From Kribbella pratensis (GTDB taxonomy: Bacteria; Actinomycetota; Actinomycetes; Propionibacteriales; Kribbellaceae), in the NCBI RefSeq assembly GCF_004365355.1, contig NZ_SODP01000001.1, positions 508,191 through 572,190 on the forward strand: DNA of 64,000 nucleotides, in the 5' to 3' direction. The position numbers were made by a program, and so were the translations under genes. Each line of letters begins with the position of its first letter. Position 1 is the first letter of the stretch. Shown here piece by piece: positions 26,224 to 34,222 of this stretch. A model generated the notes under the pieces. That model made no database searches, was not told the origin of the DNA, and saw only the letters and a program-made list of their open reading frames with translations.

Positions 26224-26792
26224 GCCGCCACCTCGACGTCGTAGTTCAGGTAGACCAGCGACGTACCCAGAGGCCGGGTTTCACGCAGCGACAGGCGGGC
26301 GCGTGCGCTGTCGAAGAGCCGACCGCCGCCCCCGTTGACGCTGGGGAACACGACCAGACGGATCTCGTCGACGAGACCATAGGCGAGCAGCGACTCGACC
26401 AGCTGATAGCTGGCGTAGACGACGATGTCGCCGGCGGTGCGGGACTTCAAGTCCTTCACCGCGGCCTCGAGGTCGCCGTCGAGCACGGTCGTCGGCCCCC
26501 AGTCCGACCGCCCGGCGTGCGAGCGGACGACGTACTTCGGCGTGCCGTTCAGGACCGCGGCCCACTCGCCCTCGCGACCCACCCAGCGCGTTGCGAACCA
26601 CTCGTAGCTGCGCCCGCCGACAAGGTACGCGGCGGTGTTCTTGGCCTCCTCGTGCTCGAGAGCAGCCCAGGCGGCGCGGTCGCCCTCGCTGATCTCGAGG
26701 AACCAGCCGCCGACACTCGAGCCCTCCTCACCGGTCGGGTCCTGCGAAACCCCGTCGAGGGTGACATTGGTACTGATGACGATCCTGCCCAT
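26220..26792 (-). CDS. Dihydrofolate reductase / RibD-C family protein
   Basis: A 190-residue RibD C-terminal-type domain begins MGRIVISTNVTLDGVSQDP, the usual start of the actinobacterial DHFR-like family. GGRSYEWFA and YASYQLVESLLAYGLVDEIRLVVFPSVNGGG are the typical NADPH-site and substrate-site segments. It is not the housekeeping folate enzyme. The ATG at 26792 is chosen because the family starts there; a longer frame extends through the divergent sigma factor gene. First gene of the coupled unit. Confidence 0.88.
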   Translation of the reverse strand: MGRIVISTNVTLDGVSQDPTGEEGSSVGGWFLEISEGDRAAWAALEHEEAKNTAAYLVGGRSYEWFATRWVGREGEWAAVLNGTPKYVVRSHAGRSDWGPTTVLDGDLEAAVKDLKSRTAGDIVVYASYQLVESLLAYGLVDEIRLVVFPSVNGGGGRLFDSARARLSLRETRPLGTSLVYLNYDVEVAA

Positions 26793-26914
26793 GGCCTGAC
26801 TCCTGCCGGTCGTGATGTGGTCGCAGGTACTGGCACCACGGACCGGTCCGATTGGGCGCGGAACGAGCGCCCAGTTTCGAGGCCCCGAGTTGTCGTCATC
26901 AGTGGAGGCGAGAC

Positions 26915-27904
26915 ATGACCGATCAATCAGTCCCCGTGGACGCCGCGGCATTCGCGACACTGGTGCAGCCGTACCGGCGCGAGCTCCTGGTGCACTGCTA
27001 TCGCATGCTCGGGTCGATGCAGGACGCCGAGGATGCACTGCAGGAGGCCCTTGTCGCCGCCTGGCGCGGGCTGCCCGAGTTCGAGGGCCGCTCCTCACTG
27101 CGGACCTGGCTCTACCGCGTTACCACCAACCGATGCCTCAACGTCCGCCGATCGATGCTGCGCCGGCGCGAGATGGAGTGGAACGTGCCCGACTTCCTGC
27201 CGCCAGAACCCACGAAACTCGGCGAGGTCGTGTGGCTCGAGCCGATGCCCACCGGCGCGGCCGCGCCCGGCCCGGATCAGCACGTCGAGCAGGCCGAGAC
27301 GATCTCGCTCACGTTCCTGACCGCGCTGCAGCACCTCCCGCGCCGCCAGGTCGCGGCGTTGCTGCTGCGGGACCTGCTCGGCTTCTCCGCCGCCGAGGTC
27401 GCCGACATGCTCGCCTCGACCGAGCAGGCCGTGCACAGCGCCCTCAAGCGCGCGCGAGCCGGCATGGCGCGCGTGGGTCGGGACCTGCCGACACACGACG
27501 GGGATCTGTCGGCCGACGCCCGGCGGGCCGCGGCCTCGTTCGCCCGCGCGTACGAGGCCTCCGATCTCGACGGCTTGCTGGCCCTGCTCACCGACGACGT
27601 GTTCCTCTCGATGCCCCCGATGCCGCTGGAGTACGTCGGCCGCGACCTCGTCGGCCAGTTCACCCAGCTGTTCTTCGCGACCGGCCGTCGCTATCGTCTC
27701 GTCGGGACCGAGGCGAACGGCCAACCGGCCTTCGGCGTCTACGTGCTCGCCCCGGACGGGAACTTCCACGCGACGGGCCTGTTCGTCCTCGCTATCCGCG
27801 GCGACCGGGTCAGTGCGCTGACCCGCTTCGAGTCCTCCCACCTGGCCGCGTTCGGCCTGCCACGATGGCTACCCGCCGGCCCCTCCGCGAGACCTGAGCC
27901 GTAA
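26915..27904 (+). CDS. ECF-type RNA polymerase sigma factor with SnoaL tail (SigX5/SigG-like)
   Basis: Region 2 (LLVHCYRMLGSMQDAEDALQEALVAAWRGL...RSSLRTWLYRVTTNRCLN) and region 4 (ALQHLPRRQVAALLLRDLLGFSAAEVADML...VHSALKRARA) are complete. After ~residue 195 a SnoaL/NTF2-like domain of ~120 residues follows, the regulatory tail of this ECF group. ATG 26915 is preceded by GGAGGCGA. No anti-sigma gene is adjacent, which is usual for tail-bearing ECFs. It is divergent from the DHFR-like/MFS/SRPBCC unit, its probable regulatory target. Confidence 0.92.
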   Translation: MTDQSVPVDAAAFATLVQPYRRELLVHCYRMLGSMQDAEDALQEALVAAWRGLPEFEGRSSLRTWLYRVTTNRCLNVRRSMLRRREMEWNVPDFLPPEPTKLGEVVWLEPMPTGAAAPGPDQHVEQAETISLTFLTALQHLPRRQVAALLLRDLLGFSAAEVADMLASTEQAVHSALKRARAGMARVGRDLPTHDGDLSADARRAAASFARAYEASDLDGLLALLTDDVFLSMPPMPLEYVGRDLVGQFTQLFFATGRRYRLVGTEANGQPAFGVYVLAPDGNFHATGLFVLAIRGDRVSALTRFESSHLAAFGLPRWLPAGPSARPEP

Positions 27905-28538
27905 GCCCCCGAGGCTGGTCCGGCGACGCCCTCGGGTGGGCAGACGCTTCCGCAGGCTGTTCGCCACCGAGCTGGTCAACTCTGGCCTGCCCACTCGGCG
28001 CGGGACAGGGGCGCGGGACATGTTGCCGTGGTGCGAACTCAACGATGGCCGTTGCACGACGCGATCCAGACAACCGCCGACGCCTGGCAGGACGCCCAAC
28101 CAGACTGACCCGCAACGCAGACAGTTCATCGGCCTCCGCGCGGCTGCGCCGACAGCGCCCCGACTTCGTACACCGCGTCGCAGTGCACGCCCCGCCGCGT
28201 GTTCGACGAGAATGACCGTTGAAACTAACGTGATGTGGCCAGGCGTCCGTTCAGTTTGTGTTTCGCGCTGCGTTCGACGAACAACGGTACGAAGGCGCGT
28301 ATCGGAGCATCGGCGAATTCGGTGCGCCACCGAACTGTTGCTGATACCCCGATGACCTTCGCTGACGCCGGCTTCTGACGACGGAGGATCGAGCATCGCA
28401 ACGCGGATCTGCCGGCAGGTCCAGAGGGCGTCGGGCGACCGAAACAGGCACCGGTGTGCGGATCTGGCTGGGGGTTGCGCTCGGGCTTCAGGAGGCGTTC
28501 GCTGGACTGTGCAGGCGATGTCCAAGGGGAGGGACGAG
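27905..28538. other. Gene-free, probably decayed region
   Basis: About 630 bp without a convincing gene on either strand. Frames present have no ribosome site or family resemblance, and the AT content rises in the right half (28210-28340). It marks the left boundary of an accessory stretch that continues to the tRNA gene at 31.7 kb. The promoter of the coiled-coil gene should lie near its right end. Confidence 0.5.
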
Positions 28539-28970
28539 ATGGACTTTTCGGCACAGTTCGAAGAACTCGAGAAGCGTACGTCTGATGCGCTGGCGACGGT
28601 GCGGGATGCAGCCACGGAATCGCGCGACCAGCTCCGTGGGCGGATTGATCAGGCTCAAGTCGACCTCGATCTCGCGAGTAAAGATGCGAAGCAGGAGGCC
28701 GGTGAGGCCGCAGAGCGCGCGCAGAGCAAGTGGGCGCAGATGAAGGCCGATGCGAAGACCAGGATGGATGACATCAAGGCCAAGGTCGACAAACGCAACG
28801 CGCAGATCGACGCGAAGGTGGCGGAGGGTGACGCGGAGTGGGCTGAGGCCGATGCCGCCGACGCGATCGACTACGCCGAGTGGACGGTCCAGAATGCGCG
28901 GCTCGCCGTGCTCGACGCCTTGGATGCGCGGGCGTACGCGAACGAGCGCGCCGGTGCGGCGGCCGATTGA
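28539..28970 (+). CDS. Coiled-coil protein of unknown function
   Basis: A 143-residue, almost entirely helical and charged protein. Heptad-like spacing of Ala, Leu and Val runs from residue 5 to about 125 (FEELEKRTSDALATVRDAATE..., AKTRMDDIKAKVDKRN...). There is no membrane helix or signal. It resembles stress-linked coiled-coil proteins that actinobacteria encode near DUF1003 and general-stress genes. The ATG at 28539 is best supported because GGGGAGGG lies 6 nt upstream; two upstream in-frame starts would include that site in the coding sequence. Confidence 0.7.
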   Translation: MDFSAQFEELEKRTSDALATVRDAATESRDQLRGRIDQAQVDLDLASKDAKQEAGEAAERAQSKWAQMKADAKTRMDDIKAKVDKRNAQIDAKVAEGDAEWAEADAADAIDYAEWTVQNARLAVLDALDARAYANERAGAAAD

Positions 28971-29156
28971 TCGGCTCTGAGAGGCCAACGCTCCGCGGCC
29001 GGCAGGAGACACGGTCCGGCGAGTGGTGACATCTGACTCTTGACGCCTGCTGTGTCGGCTGATCTGCGTCCCTGTCCCGTCGACGATCGTTGACTGAAGC
29101 GGCCGGGATTCCTGCTGCAAGGCGCAGGTGTGAAGGAGCTGGAGGTAGGAGGTCAG

Positions 29157-29558
29157 ATGGACACCTCTCGGACGGACAGCCGACCGCATCACCCCGCTGT
29201 GCTCGAACAAGAGGCTCAGCGTGCCAAGGACCTCCAGGTACGCATCGCCGACGCGATCACCGCGTACGCCGGCTCCATGCCGTTCGTGTACGTCCACATC
29301 GCCGTGTTCGCGGTCTGGATGCTATTGCTCGAGTCCCGCCCCTGGCCCATGCTCACTTTGGTCGTATCGCTCGAGGCAATCTTCTTGTCCACGTTCGTCA
29401 TGATCGGGCAGAACCGGCAGGCCGCCTTCCAGCAGGCGAAGGCCGACCATGACTTCAACGAGCAGGAACTCGAACTGAAGACCAATACCGAGATCACCAG
29501 GCAGATCTACGTGCTCACCAAGGAGTTGCACCGACGCTTCATGGAATCGCCCTCGTAG
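29157..29558 (+). CDS. DUF1003-family membrane protein
   Basis: The order of a soluble N-terminus (ADAITAYAGSMPFVYVH), two membrane helices (about 47-62 and 68-86) and a helical tail with IGQNRQAAFQQAKADHDFNEQELELKTN is diagnostic of DUF1003. The family's role is unknown. The start at 29157 has AGGAGG 5 nt upstream and is preferred over 29130. It lies in the same orientation as the coiled-coil gene, 190 bp away, and is convergent with the HdeD-like gene. Confidence 0.88.
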   Translation: MDTSRTDSRPHHPAVLEQEAQRAKDLQVRIADAITAYAGSMPFVYVHIAVFAVWMLLLESRPWPMLTLVVSLEAIFLSTFVMIGQNRQAAFQQAKADHDFNEQELELKTNTEITRQIYVLTKELHRRFMESPS

Positions 29559-29715
29559 CCCACCAGCGGCATCCGAGCATCGGTGCCGGTCAGGCACTAC
29601 GCCCCGCAGAGAGGTGATAGGGCTGCTCCGAGAGTCGGGCTGCCAAGGGGCACGCGGGCGATCGATCATCGGCGCGGCCATGGCGCCGCGCCGCCGGAGC
29701 TCGATGGGTCGCTGG

Positions 29716-30230
29716 TTAGCCGGGGTTCGCGTCCTCGAGTGCGGTCTCGGCCTCGTGTCCTGCGTGGCGGACGGTGAAGGCCATGAAGATCTGGGAGATG
29801 CCCCGGAACAGCGCCAGGAACCCGACCCAGAACAAGAGCAGATAGGTCCGCCGGCCCAGGTTGTACACCCGGTCCGAGCCCGGACGATGTCGAAGGCGCC
29901 GTACAGGAACAGGATGAGCCCCAGCACCGAGGCGAGGGCGAAGAAGGTGTTGACCGGCCGGATGAAGCCATACAGCGCACCCAGGAAGGAGATGACGGCC
30001 AGGATGTAGTGCCAGACCTTCCAGCCGCCGGGGGTCAGGGTCGCCACCCCGGCCTCGTTGATCCCGGCCAGGAGGAACACCACCCCCAACAGGACCCCGA
30101 CGGTCGTGATCGAGGTGCTGTTCAGGCGTAGCACCAGCCAGGCGATTAGCAGCCACAGGATCCCCGAGACGAGGAAGACCCACCAGTAGCGTGTCGCCTC
30201 CTTCACGATCATCCGCTCTCCGGTCACCAT
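29716..30230 (-). pseudogene. HdeD/DUF308-family membrane protein, frameshifted
   Basis: The 5' part (30230 to about 29880) encodes four membrane helices with the DUF308 pattern (YWWVFLVSGILWLLIAWLVL, GVLLGVVFLLAGINE, LFLYGAFDIVRA). The next frame continues directly as SDRVYNLGRRTYLLLFWVGFLALFRGISQIFMAF and stops at 29716, giving the last helices. One base appears missing near 29877-29881. The start at 30230 has AAAGGAGA upstream. An intact version would be ~171 aa, normal for the family. HdeD-like proteins are linked to acid and general stress. Confidence 0.78.
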
Positions 30231-30468
30231 GTGGATCTCCTTTGTCCAGTTCCATCAAGCGGCCGCGCTGCCATGCCGGGACAGAACGCCATACCTGGAT
30301 AGACCACGAATCAATGGCACAGCCCGGTTGCGGTTGGTTCGAGTGTGCGGCACCGGTGCCCTGCCCGCCAGGTTTCACGGCCCGCGCCGAGCCCGGCCAC
30401 TGCCAGCCAAGGTTTGCGTCTCGGGCATGCTCGGTGCCGGAGTGGCCAACAAGATCGCGCTCCACGTG

Positions 30469-30690
30469 CCTGCGGCGTTCTCTGCCAAGACCATCGGCGG
30501 CATGCTCCAGTCCGAACTCCGGTTCTGTGGTGTCGTGATCAGCGACTCCCTCGCGGCCAAGCAGCTGCGGGCCTGGTCACTGGCAGCCCACGCGCTGACC
30601 TTCGTCAACGCCAGCGGAGGCATGATCTTGATGACGGATCCGGCGCAGATCCCGGTGACGGTCAACGCCGTACTGGCCCGGGCGAAGGCC
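30469..30690 (+). pseudogene. GH3 (NagZ-like) glycosidase fragment
   Basis: About 75 residues match the end of a GH3 catalytic domain. ML-x-S-E-L-R-F-x-GVVISDSLAAK carries the segment where the catalytic Asp nucleophile lies, followed by A-x-x-FVNASGGMILMTDPAQIP. The rest of the barrel and any signal peptide are missing, and the surrounding frame is unrelated sequence. It is a decayed fragment of a beta-N-acetylglucosaminidase-type gene. Confidence 0.6.
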
Positions 30691-30777
30691 GACAGCACGT
30701 CCGCGCGAGGTGAACGCCGCGACGCTGAAATGTCCTGTTCGCCAAGCAGCGGATCGGCTCATCCCAGGCTGACCTGA

Positions 30778-31018
30778 CCGGCGACTCCAACAGCGACTCG
30801 GCTGTCAATGGCTCTGTCATGAAGCCCAGTCATCTGGGGGCAGATCCGACAATGGAGACAGCCGAGAGTGCAAAGCTTTCCGACGTGAAACTTCGCGCCG
30901 CACCGCCACCGTCCTCGCCGACAACGAACCAGCTCCGCTGGCAATTCTCTCGTTAACCGGGACGTCGCAAACAAACCATCGACGAAGACCGCGCCTAAGC
31001 TGTTCCGACGATCGATCG
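30778..31018. other. No recognisable gene (decayed accessory DNA)
   Basis: With its flanks this forms part of the degraded interval between the HdeD-like gene and the integrase remnant. Codon patterns are irregular and I see no promoter, RNA or repeat worth naming. Confidence 0.4.
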
Positions 31019-31557
31019 CTATGGCGACTTGGACAACCTGAGTTCGGTGACGGAGGCAACTTCCGGCTCGCCCCTCGTGGCAACAGTCGCACGCTTCCCG
31101 CAGGAGGCGGTGACAAGGCCCGCCGCCACTAGCATTGCTACCGCGCGGTGGGCCGTGCTGGCGGCGACGCCGTACCTGGCGGCCAGGGTCTTCTCCGGCG
31201 GCAGCGGTTCGCCCTGAGTAAGAATGCCGGCCTCAATGGCGCCGCGGGGATCGGCAGCGATGCGCTCGTATGGCGTCAGGTCTTCGTCCGTGACATGAGG
31301 GACGACAAGCTTAGAGGCCGTGGTGTCGCGCGGCGCCAGCCAGGGCTCCGACCTTCGTCCACCTGGTTTGGGAAGCGTGTCGTGAGCTTCTCGGCTTCCT
31401 GGGCCTGTCGCGGCCCAGGCGGCACGCTCTCTTGGAGGTAGAAGTCCTTCTTCATCACCGGGTCTTGGCTGGCGTAGACCCGCACTCGCAGCGCCCCGGA
31501 TGGGAGCGGCGTGATGTTGCCACGCTGCCGCTTCCGCGGCTTCCCCGATGCAGCCAT
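31019..31557 (-). pseudogene. Tyrosine integrase with catalytic core deleted
   Basis: The 5' part (31557 to about 31340) is the N-terminus of an actinobacterial site-specific integrase: K-R-Q-R-G-N-I-x-x-L-P-S-GALRVRVYASQDPV and AEKLTTRFPNQVDEGRSP. It then stops matching. In another frame, from about 31345 to 31019, it continues with PRDTTASKLVV and DLTPYERIAADPRGAIEAG and then a GntR-type winged HTH (LPPEKTLAARYGVAASTAHRAVAML). As I recall, this integrase family carries such a GntR domain at its C-terminus, so the two ends seem joined by deletion of the SAM-like and R-H-R-Y catalytic domains. It lies just 3' of a tRNA gene, the usual attachment site. Confidence 0.65.
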
Positions 31558-31616
31558 GTCTGGACGTTTAGCACGAGTTCATGTCACGCGGCATGTCACC
31601 GGTGAGGTTGGAGGTT

Positions 31617-31650
31617 CGCAGGTCACGGCCAAATATGGCCGTGACCTGCG
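31617..31650 (-). terminator. Terminator hairpin after the CAU tRNA
   Basis: A perfect 15-bp stem (CGCAGGTCACGGCCA at 31617-31631, complement at 31636-31650) with the loop AATA lies 11 bp beyond the tRNA 3' end. It has no U-tract. Confidence 0.7.
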
Positions 31651-31661
31651 GTTATGCACGG

Positions 31662-31735
31662 TAGGGCGGACGGGACTCGAACCCGTGACCCAGGGATTAT
31701 GAGTCCCCTGCTCTAACCAGCTGAGCTACCGCCCC
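31662..31735 (-). tRNA. tRNA with CAU anticodon (Met, or Ile2)
   Basis: A 74-nt cloverleaf on the minus strand: acceptor GGGGCGG with partner CCGCCCT, D-arm GCTCAGCTGGTTAGAGC, anticodon loop CTCATAA, and T-arm ACGGG-TTCGAGT-CCCGT. CCA is not encoded. The anticodon CAU could be elongator Met or, if lysidine-modified, Ile2. The GGACTCATAATCC anticodon arm resembles Ile2 tRNAs, but I cannot separate the two by eye. The first acceptor pair is G-U. Confidence 0.93.
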
Positions 31736-31853
31736 GTGTGCGGGTGATCGTAGCGGGTCGTGGGAAACCAGGGTGGGGTCAGGGGTTTGACTGAGGGGTG
31801 GTGGCCGGGGAGCGGGCATGATTGAGGCAGGTCCGGACGAAGGGAACACTGCC

Positions 31854-31991
31854 ATGGGCTGGTTCATATTTCTGGTGATCGTGGTTGGCGCGATCGCGGC
31901 GTACAAGTACCGCGTGCCGCTGCTCGCGAAGGTCCTCGGTCAGCCTCAAGACCGTATCCAGCGGGCGATCGACCGGAAGAAGGGCAAGTAA
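31854..31991 (+). CDS. 45-residue single-pass membrane protein
   Basis: The frame starts at ATG 31854 and encodes one hydrophobic helix (WFIFLVIVVGAIAAY) followed by a basic amphipathic tail ending in RKKGK. A GAAGGGAA site lies about 9 nt upstream. An in-frame ATG at 31818 with GGGGAG upstream would add 12 polar residues. A strong hairpin follows 7 bp after the stop, consistent with a short monocistronic unit. Family unknown. Confidence 0.6.
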   Translation: MGWFIFLVIVVGAIAAYKYRVPLLAKVLGQPQDRIQRAIDRKKGK

Positions 31992-31998
31992 GACGTTG

Positions 31999-32032
31999 AG
32001 GGGCCCGACCGCTCGGAGCGGTCGGGGCCCCT
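31999..32032 (+). terminator. Terminator hairpin after the small membrane protein
   Basis: AGGGGCCCGACCGCTC (31999-32014) pairs with GAGCGGTCGGGGCCCCT (32016-32032), with one bulged base. It lies between the small gene and the convergent exported-protein gene, so it may serve both. Confidence 0.75.
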
Positions 32033-32044
32033 GTGGTCGAACGA

Positions 32045-32707
32045 TCAGCCGACGCGGACGGCTGCGACCGAGGCGGATGCGGTGATCTCGCCGCCGCCGT
32101 TGGCGCTGCCGTCGTCGTTGTAGCCGAAGGCGAAGACCTCGACGGTGGTCGCCTTGGGGACCGTCACGATCTTCACGGTCGCGCCGGTCAGCTCGCGGTC
32201 CTTCGCGGGCGAGATCTCGGCGCCGAGGATGGTGCCGTAATCGGTGCCGAACGCCGTGTCGGTGGCGCCGACCCGGAGCGCGAGCTGGGGCCGCGTGCCG
32301 GGTGCGCCCGCGGTGGTGCGGGCGAAGAAAGCGGTCGAGTTCAGCAGCCAGGTGCCGGGCTGCAGGGTGAACTCGCCCACCTTGGTCTTGTTGGTCTTGA
32401 ACGACCCGCCGATCTTCGCGATCGCCACCGGATCGAAGTCCTTCGCGACACCGGACTTGCCGTACACATCGGTGTCCTTCAGGAATGCGTTCCGGTCGGC
32501 CGGCACGATCTTGCTCGCGGGCAGGCTGTTGTCCACGACCTGCGAGGCAGCTACCGAGCGCGCGCAGAGCGGGTACGAGAGGCTCTTGCAGTCCGGCTTC
32601 ACGGCGCCGTTCGCGGCAACCGTGACGCCGACCAGCACACCGGCCCCGAGCACGGCCGCGACCAGCAGCCGTCCGCTCTTGGTGTTCAGGAACTTCTTGA
32701 CGTTCAC
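32045..32707 (-). CDS. Exported protein of unknown function
   Basis: A 220-residue protein with a signal peptide or signal anchor at residues 10-36 (SGRLLVAAVLGAGVLVGVTVAANGAV). The mature part has two nearby cysteines (PDCKSLSYPLCARS) and then a beta-rich domain (LQPGTWLLNSTAFFAR, PQLALRVGATDTAFGTDYG, TVEVFAFGYNDDGS) that could be a C1q/TNF-like jelly roll. The function is unknown. It is followed by the 31999-32032 hairpin. Confidence 0.7.
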   Translation of the reverse strand: MNVKKFLNTKSGRLLVAAVLGAGVLVGVTVAANGAVKPDCKSLSYPLCARSVAASQVVDNSLPASKIVPADRNAFLKDTDVYGKSGVAKDFDPVAIAKIGGSFKTNKTKVGEFTLQPGTWLLNSTAFFARTTAGAPGTRPQLALRVGATDTAFGTDYGTILGAEISPAKDRELTGATVKIVTVPKATTVEVFAFGYNDDGSANGGGEITASASVAAVRVG

Positions 32708-32801
32708 AGGTTTCCTTCCCCTTCATCCCCGAGGCCCCCTCGGGATCTGCAGAGGAACGTAGCGGCAAAGTGGTGGTCTAGGCCACTATCAAACCCTTGA
32801 A

Positions 32802-33401
32802 TCAGGTGGGGAATTTTCGGCACCAGGCGGTCAAGGTGACTTTCGCGGTCGTACCCAGGTCGGTGTCCACCGGCCAGACGACTGCGTGCTCGCCCTTGCC
32901 TCGCGCAACGGCCAGGTAGGTGCCGGATGCCTTGTCCTCGCCGGCTTCGACCGTGTTCGACCAGGAGATCGCGGCCAGGGCCGTTTCACCCTTACCGAGG
33001 ATCAGTTTCTTCGGACCCGGGTCGATCGCCATGTACGACGTACCGCGGGTGATCGTCAGGTTCATTGCTCGGCGGTCTGCGTCCAGCACCGCGACGTCGG
33101 GGTACCCGTTGACCGTGATCGGTGTGGAGCGGCAGTTGGTCAGCTTCACGACCACCGCGCGGTGGCCGAGGGCTGCGTCGATGGGACCGACGGTGATCGA
33201 GGCGCCGGACGCTGGGCACGTAGGCCGCGGCGGCGCGGGCGTCGGATCGGGGTGAACAGTCGTGAAAGGGGTCGGGCCTAATGGCCGGGGCGTCAACTGC
33301 GTGAGGGACGGCCTGTCGGTCGTCACTGCTGCGCTCTGGGTGCCGCAAGCGGTGAGGAGCAGCAGTCCGGCGAGGAGCCCCACCCGGGCAGGACGATGCA
33401 T
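32802..33401 (-). CDS. DUF4232-domain lipoprotein
   Basis: A lipoprotein signal peptide with lipobox LTAC puts the lipidated Cys at residue 19. A Thr/Pro-rich linker follows, then a DUF4232 domain (CPASGASITVGPIDAALGHRAVVVKLTNCRSTPITVNGYPDVAVLD ... LTAWC) with three cysteines. The domain is common in actinobacterial surface lipoproteins; function unknown. It lies between two minus-strand features and is probably monocistronic. Confidence 0.85.
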   Translation of the reverse strand: MHRPARVGLLAGLLLLTACGTQSAAVTTDRPSLTQLTPRPLGPTPFTTVHPDPTPAPPRPTCPASGASITVGPIDAALGHRAVVVKLTNCRSTPITVNGYPDVAVLDADRRAMNLTITRGTSYMAIDPGPKKLILGKGETALAAISWSNTVEAGEDKASGTYLAVARGKGEHAVVWPVDTDLGTTAKVTLTAWCRKFPT

Positions 33402-33437
33402 TCGTCGAACCTACCTGCGCCCATGGACAACGAAAAA

Positions 33438-33464
33438 GCCGGGCTCCTGAGAGAGGAGACCGGC
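33438..33464 (-). terminator. Terminator of tRNA-Asn
   Basis: GCCGGTCTCCT and AGGAGCCCGGC (minus-strand sense) pair with one mismatch around a 5-nt loop. They are followed on the minus strand by TTTTT (plus-strand AAAAA at 33433-33437), a canonical intrinsic terminator. Confidence 0.8.
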
Positions 33465-33474
33465 TGGATTGTTG

Positions 33475-33547
33475 CTCCCGCGACTGGACTCGAACCAGTA
33501 ACCTGCCGGTTAACAGCCGGCTGCTCTGCCAATTGAGCTACGCGGGA
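33475..33547 (-). tRNA. tRNA-Asn (GUU)
   Basis: A 73-nt cloverleaf: acceptor TCCCGCG/CGCGGGA, D-arm GCTCAATTGGCAGAGC, anticodon arm GCCGG-CTGTTAA-CCGGC with anticodon GTT, T-arm ACTGG-TTCGAGT-CCAGT and discriminator G. CCA is not encoded. Confidence 0.96.
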
Positions 33548-33640
33548 TCGTGGTGGTGCATGACCCCGAAACCCTGAGGACCTGAGTAGGTTAGCAGGCG
33601 CGCACCGAACTACAAAAACGGGATTCGGCTGCCTGCGGGG

Positions 33641-34180
33641 TCAGATTCCGAACTCGTCGCGGACCTGCCGGAGCGCGTCCTCGGCGGCGTCCACGACACC
33701 CGGCTGGTCAGGCTCCAATCCCTTGTCCAGAACGAGGTTCCAGGTGACCGGGGCATCGGTGACCGACGGATTCCGGCGGCCGACGATGCGTACGCCGCGT
33801 TTGCCGGCCAGCGGGACGTGGCGCTGGACGATGATGCTCGCGTCGACGCGCTCGCGCAGGAGCTGGCCGAAGCGCCCGGGGTCCTCGACCTTGAGCTCGG
33901 TCGCGCGCAGCGGGGTGCCGAAGTCGGTCGTCTCGTAGATGTGCAGCACCGATGCTTCGGAGTCCCAGTTGGCCCGCTCGATCCGCTCCCAGCCGATCCG
34001 GCGGTCGGCGTCTTCGGAGTCCGACGGGAGGTAGACGGCTGCCCGCGTGCCAGCGGCCCAGCGGCCGTCGGCGAGTTGTACGGCGGCCAGGATGTCTTCC
34101 TTGCTCCCGGTCGCTTCGCGGGCCGTCGCCGAGACGGCGTCAGCCAGCTCACGCGGCCAGGCGGTGCGGAGAAGTCTCAC
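33641..34180 (-). CDS. Conserved-type hypothetical protein
   Basis: A 179-residue soluble protein with a predicted beta-rich N-terminal half (EDILAAVQLADGRWAAGTRAAVYLPS...GWERIERANWDSEASVLHIYET) and a helical C-terminal end (PGVVDAAEDALRQVRDEFGI). The pattern of W-E-x-I-x-x-A-x-W-D resembles PH-like small domains of actinobacteria. No catalytic motif is visible. It follows the group-2 sigma gene on the same strand. Confidence 0.65.
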   Translation of the reverse strand: MRLLRTAWPRELADAVSATAREATGSKEDILAAVQLADGRWAAGTRAAVYLPSDSEDADRRIGWERIERANWDSEASVLHIYETTDFGTPLRATELKVEDPGRFGQLLRERVDASIIVQRHVPLAGKRGVRIVGRRNPSVTDAPVTWNLVLDKGLEPDQPGVVDAAEDALRQVRDEFGI

Positions 34181-34222
34181 ATGTTCATCATCCCAGTCTG
34201 AGCAAAGTCGGTGGATCGAGGG

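Noticed and set aside
31662..31735. The tRNA as initiator fMet
   Set aside because: The acceptor stem has a G1-U72 wobble rather than the initiator's unpaired 1-72, and the anticodon stem lacks the run of three G-C pairs typical of initiators.
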